DNA from: Flavobacterium araucananum
GTDB taxonomy: Bacteria; Bacteroidota; Bacteroidia; Flavobacteriales; Flavobacteriaceae
Direction: 5' to 3'
Assembly: GCF_002222055.1 (NCBI RefSeq)
Contig: NZ_MUGS01000007.1
Location: 62,001-126,000 of the forward strand
Length of the DNA stretch: 64,000 nt
The notes under the pieces were generated by a model, which worked only from the letters and a program-made list of their open reading frames with translations, was not told the origin of the DNA and ran no database searches. A program made the position numbers and the translations under genes. Of this stretch, positions 8,797 through 17,699 are shown one piece after another. The first letter of the stretch is position 1. Every line of letters begins with the position of its first letter.

Positions 8797-9549
8797 TTAA
8801 TTTTTCTTCACAATTGTCGACGACGCTTGCGCTGTACTCATAACCACCAGATCAGCAATATTTACATGATATGGTCTTGAAACCACAAAATGAATGATAT
8901 CTGCAATATCTTCTGCCTGCAACGGATCGAAACCTTTGTATACGTTTGAAGCTCGTTCGAGATCCCCTTTAAAACGTACTTCGCTAAACTCCGTTGCCAC
9001 CATTCCCGGATGAATTCCTCCTACTCTGATCCCAAATGGATTTAAATCAATTCGCATTCCGGCTGTAATGGCATCTACGGCGTGTTTTGTTCCGCAATAC
9101 ACATTTCCGTTTGGGTAAACTTCTTTTGCTGCCGTTGAACCAATATTAATAATATGTCCGGAATTTTTAGCCGTCATTTTCGGGATTACGGCTTTCGAAA
9201 CATACAAAAGTCCTTTTACATTTATATCGATCATCGCATCCCAATCGTCTACATCTCCCGTTTGTATTGGATCTAAACCATGTGCATTTCCGGCATTATT
9301 AATTAAAATATCAATATCTGCAAATTCTTTCGGCAAATTATTAATACTATCAAAAGCAGCATTTTTATCCCTGACATCAAAAGACAGGGAATGTACTTCG
9401 GTAAAAACCGAAAGTTCTTTTTCAAGTTCTGTTAGTCTCTCAATGCGTCTTCCGCAAAGGATCACCTTATAGTTATTTCTAGCCAATATTTTTGCGGTTG
9501 CTTTACCAATTCCGCTTGTCGCTCCAGTTATTAAGACTGTTTTTTTCAT
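8797..9549 (-). CDS. Short-chain dehydrogenase/reductase (YdfG-like)
   Basis: 250 residues with the full classical SDR set: TGATSGIGKATA nucleotide-binding turn, NNAGNA, the catalytic serine in NIGSTAAKEVYPNG, and YCGTKHA for the Tyr-x3-Lys pair. CGRRIERL after the second strand suggests NADP preference. The closing region VRFKGD...VVSRPYHVNIADLVVMSTAQ is typical of YdfG-type 3-hydroxy acid or serine dehydrogenases. Substrate is inferred. The neighbours on both sides are repeat-filled gaps, so it appears to be a single gene. Confidence 0.88.
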   Translation of the reverse strand: MKKTVLITGATSGIGKATAKILARNNYKVILCGRRIERLTELEKELSVFTEVHSLSFDVRDKNAAFDSINNLPKEFADIDILINNAGNAHGLDPIQTGDVDDWDAMIDINVKGLLYVSKAVIPKMTAKNSGHIINIGSTAAKEVYPNGNVYCGTKHAVDAITAGMRIDLNPFGIRVGGIHPGMVATEFSEVRFKGDLERASNVYKGFDPLQAEDIADIIHFVVSRPYHVNIADLVVMSTAQASSTIVKKN

Positions 9550-9563
9550 GTAATTTTTTTTTT

Positions 9564-9696
9564 AACACATAGAGACATAGATTTAAAGCTTAAAAAAGAC
9601 GTTTCACTTCACATGAATTCACATAGCTATGTGAAAATGATTTGTCATTTATTTTTACCTCATTTAAAACAATAAAAATCTATGTATCTATGTGTT
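9564..9696. repeat. MITE-like inverted repeat, CACATAGA family, copy 1
   Basis: Ends AACACATAGAGACATAG and CTATGTATCTATGTGTT are inverted repeats about 130 bp apart. The interior holds CTTAAAAAAGACGTTTCAC and a small CACATAGCTATGTG palindrome. Copy 2 at 47502-47602 shares the ends and the CTTAAAAAAGGCGTTTCAC core. Confidence 0.8.
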
Positions 9697-9705
9697 TATT
9701 TTTTA

Positions 9706-9767
9706 TCCACAGATTAAAAAGATTCTCACAGATTGAAAAATCATTTTAATCACTTTAATCTGTGGCA
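9706..9767. repeat. Inverted repeat of the CACAGATTAAAAAGATT word family
   Basis: CCACAGATTAAAAAGATT at the left pairs with AATCACTTTAATCTGTGG at the right. The same left arm, with TCTCACAGATTG following it, occurs at 40336-40363. Confidence 0.8.
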
Positions 9768-9825
9768 AATATTTTTTTAAATAGCATTTAGCTGAATACT
9801 AAAAACTGTAAACTGAACACTTTTT

Positions 9826-10698
9826 TCAGGCAACTTCTTCGCCTCTGCTTTCTGTCCAGATGGCAAACCAGTCTTCTTTATCCATTTCCAGTTCAACTGC
9901 TTTCATCAGGGACTGAATTCTGGCAATATTTACCGTTCCGGCAATTGGAATCACTCCAGCGGGATGTTTTAAAATCCAGGATAATAAAAGTGTATCAGAA
10001 CCAAAACCATATTTTTGAACTAAATCTGCCAGTAATTTTTTCAAACGACGTGTTTTTTTAGTGTCTTCTCTAAAAACGGTTCCAAGCGGATTCCATGACA
10101 ACGGACGAATACGGTGTGTTTGCATATAATCAAAACTTCCATCAATCATTGGTTCAAAATTCGTTGCCGAAAATTGCACCTGATTATAACTTACTTCTGT
10201 TTTCTGACGGATTAATTCGGTTTGAGAACTCGTAAAATTCGAAAGTCCAAAATCAATAATTTTCCCTTCTGCTTTTAATTTCTCTACCGCTTCTGCAATT
10301 TCATCGGCTTGCATTAGCGGACTTGGTCTGTGTAATAAAAAAACATCCACATAATCTGTTTTCAATTTTTTTAGTGATTCTTCAAGAGACCAAACAATAT
10401 AATCCCTGGAGTAATCATAATGTTTAATTTTGTTCGGGCGGTTTTCGGCGATCATCTGAATTCCGCATTTGGTAATCAATTGTAATTTCTCTCTTGAAAT
10501 TTTGCTGTCGTGAAATGCTTTTCCAAAATCAGCTTCTGTGGTATAAGATCCGTAAATGTCTGCGTGATCAAAAGTTGTAATTTTGTTTTCGATACAAAGT
10601 TGTATCAGGTTTTCCATTTCTTTAGTTGTAAGGTTTTTATCCCAAACTCCCCAATTCATAGTGCCCGAAATTATGGGCGATAATGCTGTTTTACTCAT
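9826..10698 (-). CDS. Aldo/keto reductase (YdhF-like)
   Basis: 290 residues forming an aldo/keto reductase barrel. It shows GTMNWGVWDKNLT, FDHADIYGSYTTEADFG with the catalytic Asp/Tyr pair, the KCGIQ lysine, VFLLHRPSP with the histidine, GLSNFTSSQ, SYNQVQFSA, and IPIAGTVNIARI for cofactor binding near the end. This pattern matches YdhF-type NADPH-dependent reductases, whose natural substrate is unsettled. It is flanked by repeats upstream and by the divergent bat operon, so no operon partner is visible. Confidence 0.87.
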   Translation of the reverse strand: MSKTALSPIISGTMNWGVWDKNLTTKEMENLIQLCIENKITTFDHADIYGSYTTEADFGKAFHDSKISREKLQLITKCGIQMIAENRPNKIKHYDYSRDYIVWSLEESLKKLKTDYVDVFLLHRPSPLMQADEIAEAVEKLKAEGKIIDFGLSNFTSSQTELIRQKTEVSYNQVQFSATNFEPMIDGSFDYMQTHRIRPLSWNPLGTVFREDTKKTRRLKKLLADLVQKYGFGSDTLLLSWILKHPAGVIPIAGTVNIARIQSLMKAVELEMDKEDWFAIWTESRGEEVA

Positions 10699-10921
10699 GG
10701 TTTTATTGCGTTATTTTTGGTAATAAATATGCTTTTCTGAAGCATAATCATCAAAGTTCTTAAAAATATAAAAATAGATTCACAATTAGTCCTTAAAATT
10801 AGGTCATTGGTCGAAGTTTTAACCATTCTTTAACATCTTACTTCTCAAAAAATATTCAATTTGCACTCTCAAAAGTTAGGCATAAAAATCAACGTTTTAA
10901 AAAGGTTTTAAAAATATTTAT

Positions 10922-11926
10922 ATGGAAGAAAATACAACGACTTTAGACATTAGAGCGATAAATGAAAAAATTGAAAGAGAAAGTGCTTTTATAGACCTTC
11001 TTACAATGGAAATGAACAAAGTCATTGTGGGCCAGAAACATATGGTCGAGCGTTTATTAATTGGACTTCTGGGACAGGGGCATATTTTGCTTGAAGGTGT
11101 TCCGGGATTGGCCAAGACTTTGGCGATAAATACTTTGTCGCAAGCAGTACAAGGTTCGTTCAGTCGTATACAGTTTACTCCTGACTTATTACCTGCCGAT
11201 GTCGTTGGTACGATGATTTATAACATCAAAGCAAACGAATTTTCTATTAAAAAAGGGCCAATCTTCGCTAATTTCGTTCTTGCCGATGAGATTAACCGTG
11301 CTCCGGCAAAGGTTCAGTCAGCACTTTTGGAGGCGATGCAGGAAAAACAAGTTACTATTGGCGACACGACTTTCAAACTTGATCGTCCGTTTTTAGTACT
11401 TGCCACACAAAACCCGGTAGAGCAGGAAGGAACATATCAGCTTCCGGAAGCACAAGTCGATCGTTTTATGCTAAAAACTGTAATTGATTACCCAAAAATT
11501 GATGAAGAGCGTTTTGTAATTCGTCAAAACTTAAAAGGTTCTTACGAAAAAGTAAACGCCGTAGTTTCTGTAGAGCAAATTTTACGTGCTCAGGAAGCAG
11601 TTCGTGAAGTGTACATGGACGAAAAAATCGAAAAATATATTTTAGATATCATATTTGCTACTCGTTATCCAGAGAAGTACAAACTTGCAGACTTAAAACC
11701 TCTTATTAGTTTTGGAGCATCGCCACGTGGAAGTATCAATTTAGCCGTTGCAGCAAAATGTTATGCTTTTATCAAACGTCGTGGATATGTAATTCCAGAA
11801 GATGTTCGTGCAGTTGTACATGATGTTTTACGTCACAGAGTTGGAATAACGTATGAGGCCGAAGCCGAAAACATTACTTCTGTAGACATTATCAACAAAA
11901 TCGTAAACGAGATTGAAGTACCTTAA
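10922..11926 (+). CDS. moxR: MoxR family AAA+ ATPase, first gene of the bat operon
   Basis: 334 residues with Walker A GVPGLAKT (about 59-66), Walker B VLADEINRAP, sensor phrase FLVLATQNPVEQEGTYQLPEAQVDRF and SFGASPRGSINLA near the C-terminus. MoxR proteins act as chaperone-like ATPases that assemble or activate vWA proteins. It is the first of eight co-directional genes (moxR, DUF58, a BatD-like membrane protein, batA, batB, batC, batD, batE), so its likely clients are the vWA proteins downstream. Gaps after it are filled by inverted repeats rather than terminators. Confidence 0.93.
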   Translation: MEENTTTLDIRAINEKIERESAFIDLLTMEMNKVIVGQKHMVERLLIGLLGQGHILLEGVPGLAKTLAINTLSQAVQGSFSRIQFTPDLLPADVVGTMIYNIKANEFSIKKGPIFANFVLADEINRAPAKVQSALLEAMQEKQVTIGDTTFKLDRPFLVLATQNPVEQEGTYQLPEAQVDRFMLKTVIDYPKIDEERFVIRQNLKGSYEKVNAVVSVEQILRAQEAVREVYMDEKIEKYILDIIFATRYPEKYKLADLKPLISFGASPRGSINLAVAAKCYAFIKRRGYVIPEDVRAVVHDVLRHRVGITYEAEAENITSVDIINKIVNEIEVP

Positions 11927-11929
11927 AAA

Positions 11930-12003
11930 TAGTTTTCAGTTTTCAGTCACAGTGAACCTCATATTAAGTAAACTGCGACTGAAAACTGCGACTGAAAACT
12001 AAA
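11930..12003. repeat. Inverted repeat of the CAGTTTTCAGT word family, copy 1
   Basis: The left arm is AGTTTTCAGTTTTCAGTCAC and the right arm is made of CGACTGAAAACTG words. The hairpin fills the whole gap between moxR and the DUF58 gene. Related copies lie at 15681, 53665 and 56918. Confidence 0.8.
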
Positions 12004-12006
12004 GAA

Positions 12007-12870
12007 ATGGATACAAAAGAGCTTTTAAAAAAAGTACGGAAAATAGAAATCAAAACCAAAAGACTGAGCAATCATATCTTTTCGGGAGAATATCACTCTT
12101 CTTTTAAAGGACGAGGGATGACTTTTAGTGAAGTACGTCAATACCAATATGGCGATGACATTCGTAACATCGATTGGAATGTAACTGCGCGCTATAACGA
12201 AGCCCACGTAAAAGTTTTTGAAGAAGAACGCGAATTGACCATGGTTTTAATGGTTGATATTTCGGGATCTGAGGGTTTTGGTTCAAAAAGTCAGTTTAAA
12301 AAAGACATCGTCACTGAAATTGCAGCAACGATGGCTTTTTCGGCTACACAAAACAATGATAAAATTGGCTTAATATTATTTTCTGACAATGTCGAATTGT
12401 ATATTCCGCCAAAAAAAGGGCGTTCGCACGTTTTGAGAATTATCCGTGAATTGATCGAATTTGAACCTAAAAGTCAAAAAACCGATGTTGGAGCTGCCTT
12501 AAAATTTTTATCAGGAACTCAGAAAAAGAAAGCGATTGTTTTTGTTATTTCAGATTTTATGTCTGAAAATTATGAGCAGACTTTAAAAATTGCTTCTAAA
12601 AAACACGATATTACAGGCGTTAGGGTTTATGATATCCGTGAAGAAAAAATCCCGAATTTAGGAATGGTAAGTATGCTTGATGCCGAAACGGGAAAAATTC
12701 AACTAGTCGATACGGGCTCCAAAACAGTGCGAATGAATTACGAAAAACACTATCAGGAAAGAGTAAATTATTTCAAGGATATTTTTAGTAAATCAGGCGC
12801 AGGAGTTGTAAACACCAGAGTCGACGAAAATTACGTAACGAAACTATTAGGTTATTTCAAATCAAGGTAA
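12007..12870 (+). CDS. DUF58 domain protein of the bat operon
   Basis: 287 residues. The DUF58 signature GRGMTFSEVRQYQYGDDIRN followed by IDWNVTARYNEAHVKVFEEE is intact. A vWA-like domain follows with a MIDAS-type MVDISGSEGFG (Asp near 84) and VFVISDFMS. DUF58 proteins regularly follow moxR and are thought to be its partner in envelope stress resistance. There is no membrane segment, so it is probably cytoplasmic. It is transcribed with moxR. Confidence 0.9.
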   Translation: MDTKELLKKVRKIEIKTKRLSNHIFSGEYHSSFKGRGMTFSEVRQYQYGDDIRNIDWNVTARYNEAHVKVFEEERELTMVLMVDISGSEGFGSKSQFKKDIVTEIAATMAFSATQNNDKIGLILFSDNVELYIPPKKGRSHVLRIIRELIEFEPKSQKTDVGAALKFLSGTQKKKAIVFVISDFMSENYEQTLKIASKKHDITGVRVYDIREEKIPNLGMVSMLDAETGKIQLVDTGSKTVRMNYEKHYQERVNYFKDIFSKSGAGVVNTRVDENYVTKLLGYFKSR

Positions 12871-12885
12871 ATAATTTTAGAGTGC

Positions 12886-13038
12886 AGATATTAGATTTTA
12901 GATTTTTTGAAAATTCATAAATTATATTTCTTATCAAAAATTATACATAAAAAAATCCGTTTAAATCTGTGCCATCCGCGTCATCCGCGTGCCATAATTA
13001 AGCATTCATTTTAGAATAAAATCTGAAATCAAAAATCA
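12886..13038. repeat. Nested repeats: ATCCGCGTCATCCGCG element inside AGATTTTAGATTTT arms
   Basis: AGATATTAGATTTTAGATTTT words at 12893-12913 pair loosely with TTTTAGAATAAAATCTG and AAATC words at 13011-13038. Between them lies AATCCGTTTAAATCTGTGCC followed by ATCCGCGTCATCCGCGTG (12952-12994), the left arm of another family seen at 57541-57690 and 58410-58528. The gap lies inside the bat operon. Confidence 0.6.
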
Positions 13039-13039
13039 A

Positions 13040-14674
13040 ATGAAATTAAAGTTTTACATATTTTTATTTTTACTTTCCTCAGCTATTTTTGCCCAGCAAA
13101 AACAAGTAGAGACGAGCATTGATACTACAAAAAATAAAATTGGTGCTGAATTTAAGCTAACCCTTAAAACAGTGGTCAGCTCAAAATCAAAAGTTGTTTT
13201 TCCTAAACTAAAAAACATTGGTGCTCTTGAAGTAATTCAATCGTATCCTGTTGACACCGTTAAGAAAAATGACACGTACGAGTTAATCAAAAAATATGGC
13301 TTAACGCAATTTGATTCCGGAAAATATACCATTCCGAGTATTAAAATCCTGATCGACAAAAAGCCTTTTTCAACAGATTCGATTCGTGTTGAAGTGGCAA
13401 GTATAAAAGTCGATACTTTGCAACAAAAAATGTACGATATCAAGGATATTACTGCTGCAGACAACGGTTTTAGCGAATGGTGGCTTTACCTTTTAATTTT
13501 GGTTGTAATTCTTGGTATTGGAGCTTTTGTTTATTGGTACGTTAAAAAACACCAAAAGAAAAAAATCGAAGAAGAAGTTTATAAAACTCCGATCGAAAAA
13601 GCGACAAGTTTACTGAATAATCTGGAGCAAAAAGAACTGGTTCAAAAAGGTGAAATCAAAGAATATTATAGCGAACTAACGGATATTGCCCGTAACTATA
13701 TTGAAGAAGCCATTCATATCCCGGCGATGGAAAGCACAACTTCTGAATTGATTCAGGCAATAAGAACGGCTTCTACCAAAAAGAAAATGACGTTAACACC
13801 GGAAACGGTCGAGAATTTAGAACGTGTTTTACGTCAGGCAGATTTGGTGAAATTTGCCAAATCTAAACCGCTTGATTTTGAAATTACCGAAGACAGAAAT
13901 AAAATACAAAGGGTAATTTTGACGCTTGACAATGCAATCCCAACCGAAGTTCCGGCTGAAGAAGAAGACCAGTTATTGAATGAAGCGCAAAAGCAAAAGC
14001 AAATCAAACTTCAACTGCTTAAAAAACGGAACAAACGTATCGCTATAGCAGCAGGAACAGTTGTGTTTTTATTGATCGCTACCACAACATTCTTTATCGC
14101 TACAAAAGGTTTTACATATGTAAAAGATAATGTTTTGGGCAATGCATCAAAAGAATTATTAGAAGGAGAATGGGTAAAAAGTGAATACGGAAATCCAGGT
14201 GTATTAATCGAAACTCCAAAGGTTTTAAAACGAATGGATACTCAAAAAGTATTGCCTAAAGAAGCAATGGCCCTGATTAAGGAAATGCAACTTTTTGCGT
14301 ATGGAAGTATGACAGATAATTTTTTCATCACAGTTTCTACCAGTAAGTTTAAAACCCCAACTGATATAGATTTAGCAAAAGCACTTGAAGGTTCTTTAAA
14401 AATAATTGAAGCTCAGGGTGGTCAGAATATTATTGTAAAACAAGAAGATTTTCAAACCAACTCGGGCATTCAGGGCGTAAAAGGATACGGAACAATGACC
14501 GTTTTAAACCCTATCGATAAATCAAGCACAAAAGCTTATTATGAACTTTTGCTTTTTAAACAAGATCAGGGATTACAACAAATTATGATTTTACACGAAG
14601 AAGGTGATACATACGCCAATGATATTACAACTAGAATTTTAAATTCTGTTGAACTTAGAAAAGCGAGCAACTAA
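13040..14674 (+). CDS. BatD-like membrane protein of the bat operon
   Basis: 544 residues. A signal peptide (FLFLLSSAIFAQQ) leads into a beta-rich periplasmic region with VETSIDTTKNKIGAEFKL, then a first membrane segment (WWLYLLILVVILGIGAFVYWYV, near 149-170), a cytoplasmic helical part with YYSELTDIARNYIEEA and FAKSKP, a second membrane segment near 334-354, and a C-terminal ~180-residue domain. The first half matches BatD-like/DUF4381 proteins that accompany moxR-vWA operons. The C-terminal domain is unfamiliar to me. Its TAA overlaps the batA ATG by one base, indicating coupled translation. Confidence 0.75.
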   Translation: MKLKFYIFLFLLSSAIFAQQKQVETSIDTTKNKIGAEFKLTLKTVVSSKSKVVFPKLKNIGALEVIQSYPVDTVKKNDTYELIKKYGLTQFDSGKYTIPSIKILIDKKPFSTDSIRVEVASIKVDTLQQKMYDIKDITAADNGFSEWWLYLLILVVILGIGAFVYWYVKKHQKKKIEEEVYKTPIEKATSLLNNLEQKELVQKGEIKEYYSELTDIARNYIEEAIHIPAMESTTSELIQAIRTASTKKKMTLTPETVENLERVLRQADLVKFAKSKPLDFEITEDRNKIQRVILTLDNAIPTEVPAEEEDQLLNEAQKQKQIKLQLLKKRNKRIAIAAGTVVFLLIATTTFFIATKGFTYVKDNVLGNASKELLEGEWVKSEYGNPGVLIETPKVLKRMDTQKVLPKEAMALIKEMQLFAYGSMTDNFFITVSTSKFKTPTDIDLAKALEGSLKIIEAQGGQNIIVKQEDFQTNSGIQGVKGYGTMTVLNPIDKSSTKAYYELLLFKQDQGLQQIMILHEEGDTYANDITTRILNSVELRKASN

Positions 14675-15675
14675 TGGGAAATATAACTTTTTTAAATCCG
14701 GAATTTTTTTGGTTGTTTCTACTAATTCCTATTGCAATTGGCTGGTTTTTCTGGAAACGCAATCAGCAATCGGCTACCTTAAAAATGAGTTCGACTCAGG
14801 GTTTCAAAAACAGCGAATCGCTTTTAACAAAATTAAAACCTTGTTTGTACGTTTTTAGAATTATTGCTTTAAGTTCTTTAATTATTGCATTGGCAAGACC
14901 CAGAACTGTTGACATTAGCAGCCAGACTAAAACAACAAAAGGAATCGATATTGTTCTTGCAATAGACGTTTCCGGGAGTATGCTGGCAAAAGATTTAAAG
15001 CCAAACCGAATGGAAGCTTTAAAAAGAGTTGCTTCTGATTTTGTTGTCGAAAGACCAAATGACAGAGTGGGATTGGTTTTATACGCTTCTGAAGCCTATA
15101 CTAAAACACCCGTTACAAGCGATAAGGCCATTATTCTTGAAGCTATAAAAGGTATTAAATACGATACTGTTTTACAAGACGGAACCGGAATTGGGATGGG
15201 ATTGGCAACTGCCGTAAACCGTCTGAAAGACAGTAAAGCCAAAAGCCGAATTATTATTTTGATGACTGATGGTGTAAACAATGCCGGTTTTATCGAACCG
15301 GAAACAGCATCTGACATTGCAAAACAATACGGAATAAAAGTATATACGATTGGAATTGGTACCAACGGAATGGCAGCATCGCCATACGCTTATGCACCAA
15401 ACGGAGGATTTTTGTATAAAATGCAAAAAGTAGAAATCGACGAACAATTAATGAAAAATATTGCCCGTAAAACCGATGGAACTTATTTTAGAGCAACCAG
15501 TAATGATAAATTAGCCGAAATATACAATTCGATTAATAAATTAGAAACTACTGAAATTCAAGAATTAAAGTTCTACGATTACGACGAGAAATACAGAGCC
15601 TTTGTTTTACTCGCAGCATTTTTGTTATTGTTAGAAGTAGGTTTAAGAAATACAGTTTACAGAAGCTTTATATAA
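14674..15675 (+). CDS. batA: vWA-domain membrane protein BatA
   Basis: 333 residues with two N-terminal hydrophobic segments (FFWLFLLIPIAIGWFFW and FRIIALSSLIIALA), a vWA domain with intact MIDAS (DIVLAIDVSGSM, Asp near 98; TDGVNN further on) and a C-terminal membrane segment (AFVLLAAFLLLLEVGL). This is the standard BatA plan, a membrane-anchored metal-binding adhesion-type domain facing the periplasm or cytoplasm. The Bat complex is linked to aerotolerance in Bacteroides and to stress survival elsewhere; the exact activity is not established. It is translationally coupled to the gene before it. Confidence 0.92.
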   Translation: MGNITFLNPEFFWLFLLIPIAIGWFFWKRNQQSATLKMSSTQGFKNSESLLTKLKPCLYVFRIIALSSLIIALARPRTVDISSQTKTTKGIDIVLAIDVSGSMLAKDLKPNRMEALKRVASDFVVERPNDRVGLVLYASEAYTKTPVTSDKAIILEAIKGIKYDTVLQDGTGIGMGLATAVNRLKDSKAKSRIIILMTDGVNNAGFIEPETASDIAKQYGIKVYTIGIGTNGMAASPYAYAPNGGFLYKMQKVEIDEQLMKNIARKTDGTYFRATSNDKLAEIYNSINKLETTEIQELKFYDYDEKYRAFVLLAAFLLLLEVGLRNTVYRSFI

Positions 15676-15680
15676 TATTT

Positions 15681-15746
15681 TAGTCGCAGTCACGGTTTAC
15701 AGTTTACAGCTGAAAACTACGACTGAAAACTGCGACTGAAAACTAG
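15681..15746. repeat. Inverted repeat of the CAGTTTTCAGT word family, copy 2
   Basis: GTCGCAGTCACGGTTTACAG on the left is matched by CGACTGAAAACTGCGACTG on the right. It fills the batA-batB gap almost completely. Confidence 0.8.
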
Positions 15747-15754
15747 AACTAAAA

Positions 15755-16789
15755 ATGGAATTAGACGAAAAAAAATATTTATACCTTTTATTATTACTCC
15801 CAATTGTGGTGTGTATTTTTCTTTTTAATATGTATTGGAAAAGAAAAAAACAACGCGAATTTGGTGATCTCGAAATGGTAAAAAGACTGAGCCCGGAAAG
15901 ATCTGTTTTTAAACCGGTATTAAAATTATCCGTATTACTTTTGGCACTTGCCTGTTTGATTATTGGGCTGGTAAACCCGAAAATTGGAACCAAAATGGAA
16001 ACGGTAAAACGCGAAGGTATAGACATTGTTTTTGCTGTCGATGTGTCTAAAAGTATGCTTGCCGAAGATGTGGCTCCAAGTCGTTTAGAAAAAAGTAAAC
16101 AACTGGTTTCGCAAATCATCAATAATTTAGGAAGCGACAGGATTGGAATCGTAGCCTATGCCGGAAGTGCTTTCCCGGTTTTGCCTATTACATCAGATTA
16201 TAGTGTTGCCAAGATGTTCCTGCAAAGTATGACGCCGGATATGGTTTCGTCGCAAGGAACTTCGCTTGATGAAGCCATCAAATTATCATCGACTTATTTT
16301 GATGAGAAAAGTAAAACAAGCAAGTTGTTGATTTTAATTTCTGATGGAGAAGACCATTCTGAAGGAGCATCTGCTGCTGCTGAAGAAGCGAACAAAATGG
16401 GAATGAAAATTATCACCATTGGTGTTGGTACAGAAAAAGGAGGCACAATACCATTAAAAGAAAATGGCGTAGTCAAAAGCTATCAGAAAGATCAAAATGG
16501 CGAAACTGTTATTACAAAACTAAACCAGGAAGGATTAAAAACCATTGCAAAAGCTACAAAAGGCGGTTATGTATATGGAGGCAATACGAAGGAAGTTTTA
16601 GAATATATCAAAAATGCCTTAAACAATATACAGAAAACCGAATTTGAAGCTACGCAAATGGCCGATTTTCAATCGCAATTTCAATGGTTCATTGGCTTTG
16701 CTTTCTTATTATTGTTTGTTGATATTTTTCTTTTAGAAAGAAAAACAAATTGGATAAAAGAGTTGAATTTATTTAACGAAAAGAAATAA
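15755..16789 (+). CDS. batB: vWA-domain membrane protein BatB
   Basis: 344 residues, parallel in design to BatA: two N-terminal membrane segments (YLYLLLLLPIVVCIFLFNMYW and LSVLLLALACLIIGL), a vWA domain with DIVFAVDVSKSM (Asp near 96) and ISDGEDHSEG, and a terminal hydrophobic helix (FIGFAFLLLFVDIFLL). The MIDAS fourth position is K in place of the G of BatA, which leaves the metal-ligating Asp-x-Ser-x-Ser in place. BatB probably pairs with BatA in the membrane. Confidence 0.92.
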   Translation: MELDEKKYLYLLLLLPIVVCIFLFNMYWKRKKQREFGDLEMVKRLSPERSVFKPVLKLSVLLLALACLIIGLVNPKIGTKMETVKREGIDIVFAVDVSKSMLAEDVAPSRLEKSKQLVSQIINNLGSDRIGIVAYAGSAFPVLPITSDYSVAKMFLQSMTPDMVSSQGTSLDEAIKLSSTYFDEKSKTSKLLILISDGEDHSEGASAAAEEANKMGMKIITIGVGTEKGGTIPLKENGVVKSYQKDQNGETVITKLNQEGLKTIAKATKGGYVYGGNTKEVLEYIKNALNNIQKTEFEATQMADFQSQFQWFIGFAFLLLFVDIFLLERKTNWIKELNLFNEKK

Positions 16790-16919
16790 TAAAGTTAGCC
16801 CCTAATTACCCGAATTTACACAAAAGAAAAAATGTCCTTTTGAAATTCAAAAATAAAAAACAATTTACTTCGTAAAAATTGGTGCAATTGGTGGCAAACT
16901 AAAAACATAAAAAATTAGA

Positions 16920-17696
16920 ATGAAAAATTTACTTCTTTATATTTTACTAACGTTTTCTTTGGCGGTTTCTGCTCAGGAGAAAGACAAGACATTGCCGGAT
17001 GCCAATGAAGAATATAAGCAGAATAAATTTATTGATGCTGAAGCTAATTACAGAATTTCGGAATCAAAATTTGCAAAACGTGCTACGGCTCCTTATAACT
17101 TAGGAAATACAATATACAGACAAAATCAGGTTTCTGAAGCCAAATTTGCCTATGCAAAAGCCATAAAAAATGCCAGAACAAGACCTGAAAAACATAAAGC
17201 TTTTCACAATTTAGGAAACGTTTTAATGAAGGAGAAAGATTATACGCAAGCTGTCGAAGCTTATAAAGAAGCGTTACGCAATGATCCTACGGATGATGAA
17301 ACGCGTTATAATTATGCATACGCAAAACAAAAACTAAAAGAGAACCCTCCTAAAAACGATAAAAACAAAGACAAGAACAAGGATAAAGATAAGGACAAGG
17401 ATAAAAATAAAGATAAAAACAAAGACAAGGACAAGAATAAAGACAAGGATAAGGACAAAGACAAAAAAGACGATAAAGGCGACAAAGACAAGGATAAAAA
17501 AGACGGCAAAAACGATCCTAAGAAAGAGGACAAGTCTGACAATAAAGGAGAGCCAAAACCGCAACCAGGAGGAATTTCTAAAGATCGTGTTCAGAATTTA
17601 TTAGATGCTGTAAACAACGAAGAAAAGAAAGTTCAGGATAAAGTAAATGCGCAAAAAGTAAAAGGAAATCCTAGAAAAACAGAAAAAGACTGGTAG
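16920..17696 (+). CDS. batC: TPR protein BatC with a Lys/Asp/Asn-rich tract
   Basis: 258 residues. A signal peptide (LLYILLTFSLAVSAQ) precedes two or three tetratricopeptide repeats (APYNLGNTIYRQNQVSEAKFAYAKA and HNLGNVLMKEKDYTQAVEAYKEAL as separate units). Residues ~140-210 are almost only K, D and N in DKNKDK units, followed by a short conserved end (GISKDRVQNLLDAVNNEEKKVQDKV). The TPR part fits BatC. The low-complexity linker is highly charged and probably disordered, and its DNA (about 17350-17545) is repetitive enough to change length by slippage. Long open frames on the opposite strand there are artefacts of that composition. Confidence 0.9.
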   Translation: MKNLLLYILLTFSLAVSAQEKDKTLPDANEEYKQNKFIDAEANYRISESKFAKRATAPYNLGNTIYRQNQVSEAKFAYAKAIKNARTRPEKHKAFHNLGNVLMKEKDYTQAVEAYKEALRNDPTDDETRYNYAYAKQKLKENPPKNDKNKDKNKDKDKDKDKNKDKNKDKDKNKDKDKDKDKKDDKGDKDKDKKDGKNDPKKEDKSDNKGEPKPQPGGISKDRVQNLLDAVNNEEKKVQDKVNAQKVKGNPRKTEKDW

Positions 17697-17699
17697 GTT

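Noticed and set aside
17312..17564. Two antisense ORFs of 76 codons rich in Ser/Leu/Phe
   Set aside because: They mirror the low-complexity DKNK tract of batC and have no start context or family resemblance.
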